Below are positions 63,027 through 64,000 of a stretch of 64,000 nucleotides of DNA, piece after piece. The stretch is taken from IMG/VR virus record IMGVR_UViG_3300042558_004148, positions 271,416 through 335,415 of that record. One strand, given 5' to 3'. The notes beneath the pieces are model-generated. The model saw only the letters and a program-made list of their open reading frames with translations. It had not been told where the DNA came from and ran no database searches. The translations under genes and the position numbers were made by a program. Source of the DNA: a virus. Position 1 is the first letter of the stretch. Each line of letters starts with the position of its first letter.

Positions 63027-63113
63027 GGAGGAGTCGCATAGTGGTTTAGTGCACCGGTCTTGAAAACCGGCGATCCTGAAAGGGGTCCGTGAGTTCGAAT
63101 CTCACCTCCTCCG
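63027..63113 (+). tRNA. tRNA-Ser (TGA), copy 2
   Basis: Acceptor GGAGGAG/CTCCTCC, stem CCGGT/ACCGG, loop CTTGAAA. Confidence 0.95.
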
Positions 63114-63416
63114 CAAAGGGTAAGAGATACCCTCCATGTTTAGATCTCATTAAAGGATCTCGGTTAATGTCCAGGTGGTAACCGAAAGCTGGTTTGGAAA
63201 GCAATCATCTCATGGGTGGTAATGAGTCAAATTAGTTAAAATACTGGAACTGAGAACAAAGGCAGGTAGCAGAGCCTCTCAGTAGCTTGACAGGTTTTTA
63301 TGTGGTAAGACACTAATGAAAAGCTTCGCATGGCTCGTACCCATGGGAGTGATGGTTCTCGAAACAGCTAGAGTAACCCGTTAAAATCTAGCTTAGCACA
63401 TCTCACTAAGTGAACA
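63114..63416 (+). ncRNA. 300-nt structured non-coding stretch
   Basis: At least five hairpins: GGGTA/TACCC (63118), CTCAT/ATGAG (63209), CTGAGA/TCTCAG (63251), CCATGG-centred (63330) and AGCTAGA/TCTAGCT (63367). GGTTTGGAAAGCAATC resembles a Ser-GGA anticodon arm but the other arms are missing. No ORF. Confidence 0.45.
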
Positions 63417-63417
63417 T

Positions 63418-63489
63418 GGCCCGTTCGACTATCGGTTAGGTCGTCAGGTTTTCATCCTGGAAAGAGGGGTTCGATTCCCCTACGGGCTA
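63418..63489 (+). tRNA. tRNA-Glu (TTC)
   Basis: Acceptor GGCCCGT/ACGGGCT, stem TCAGG/CCTGG, loop TTTTCAT. Confidence 0.9.
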
Positions 63490-63559
63490 CTATGTGTTAG
63501 ATACTGTAATATTTAACACAGAGCCAATGAAAGTGATTTACAGATTGCTTGAATTGGTT

Positions 63560-63628
63560 GAAGCTTTCGTCTAGCGTTCTAGGACTCCGCGTGTAGCGGG
63601 AACATCGGTTAGAATCCGATATGCTTTA
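63560..63628 (+). ncRNA. tRNA-like RNA with short anticodon loop
   Basis: GAAGCTT/ATGCTTT ends (six of seven), Glu-like D arm TCGTCTAGCGTTCTAGGAC, T arm ATCGG-TTAGAAT-CCGAT. The anticodon stem TCCGC/GCGGG has a five-base loop. Probably degenerate. Confidence 0.45.
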
Positions 63629-63639
63629 CTAAACATTTA

Positions 63640-63673
63640 AAAGTCGGTACATTTAAAAGTATCGACTTTTTTT
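63640..63673 (+). terminator. Terminator of the tRNA array
   Basis: AAGTCGGTAC/GTATCGACTT hairpin with seven T and the GTGGCC tail seen at other terminators. Confidence 0.85.
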
Positions 63674-63737
63674 GTGGCCTAAAAAAGAGCAATTTCAGAT
63701 AAATATTCCGAACCAAAATAAACCAAAATAAACATCT

Positions 63738-64000
63738 ATGAAAAAATTACTCATTCTCATTTTTGGAATCCTGCTGATACCATATCTAGGATTCTCACAA
63801 TGTCCAACAGCTCCGGGAAATGGAGTCTATGTTATGGTCAATTCACAATATCAGGTAGGTACTGTAGCATCAGGAAAAACCAATATAGGTCTATGTTATC
63901 AAAACACGACATCTACCTTGATCACCGGTTTGCAATACAGAGTTTGGTATGATAAGAATGCATTCGGCGGTGGAGCTCCTATAGTAACATCAACAAATAC
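63738..64000 (+). CDS. Secreted protein, 3' end outside window
   Basis: Signal peptide MKKLLILIFGILLIPYLGFS with cut near residue 20 (GFSQ). The 67 or so visible mature residues start QCPTAPGNGVYVMV and are beta-rich. Continues past the window edge. Family not assignable. Confidence 0.7.
   Translation, partial: MKKLLILIFGILLIPYLGFSQCPTAPGNGVYVMVNSQYQVGTVASGKTNIGLCYQNTTSTLITGLQYRVWYDKNAFGGGAPIVTSTN

Overview
The window looks like part of a large lytic phage genome infecting a member of the Bacteroidota, most likely a flavobacterium-like host. The supporting evidence is: -7 boxes of the TAnnTTTG type, A-rich leaders instead of Shine-Dalgarno sites, a sigma factor whose N-terminus resembles Bacteroidota RpoD, lipoprotein signals, densely packed tiny genes, and very AT-rich DNA. 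No integrase, lysogeny gene, CRISPR array or rRNA is visible.

Layout. 1-4017: rightward operon of very small genes, with no recognisable promoter in view. 4081-7735: lipoprotein, then three genes whose products start with an MKHIKLFE-like peptide, two of them facing away from each other across a compositionally odd 1 kb spacer (5892-6942). 7913-34565: accessory region of mostly tiny genes in short units. Almost every unit has the same promoter (T-run, ATC, then TTAYNTTTGC), a stereotyped A-rich leader, a strong hairpin terminator, and often a palindrome built on CACCGT/ACGGTG behind the terminator. This region includes a rhomboid-like membrane protease, a RadA/RecA-fold ATPase, a CHAP peptidase, a lytic transglycosylase and a first small RNA cluster (31799-32466). 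34645-35390: gene-free stretch with G-rich repeats, a large hairpin and iteron-like repeats. 35391-46736: virion-type genes, many with the N-terminal tag, plus a sigma factor, a peptidoglycan-binding tape-like protein, a nucleotidyltransferase and an RNase H-like protein. 47286-63628: a very large tRNA array interrupted by a lectin-domain fibre, CAP-domain secreted proteins, a YqeY homologue, two endonucleases and small phage genes. The window ends in a secreted-protein gene cut at 64000.

Regulation. Two promoter classes can be read from the sequence. The T-run/ATC class serves the accessory genes, the tRNA arrays and the sigma gene. The second class is a lone GATATATAG box just upstream of virion-type genes, which resembles the single-element late promoters of T4-type phages.

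Most interesting themes. (1) About 19 otherwise unrelated proteins share a short N-terminal tag, M(K/x)xIKxFExF, often ending in a (L/I)xE motif. I infer a capsid-targeting/prohead-protease signal like that of the T4 internal proteins. It is carried by muralytic enzymes, an ADP-ribosyltransferase-like protein and an annexin-like protein, so these may be packaged and injected. (2) The tRNA array holds 32 ordinary tRNAs plus about a dozen tRNA-like RNAs. Many of these have matching acceptor stems and good T arms but enlarged, shrunken or missing anticodon regions. Several long-stem-closed RNAs lie between them. (3) Two interspersed repeat families sit between terminators and promoters. Functional statements without a named motif are inference from sequence alone.
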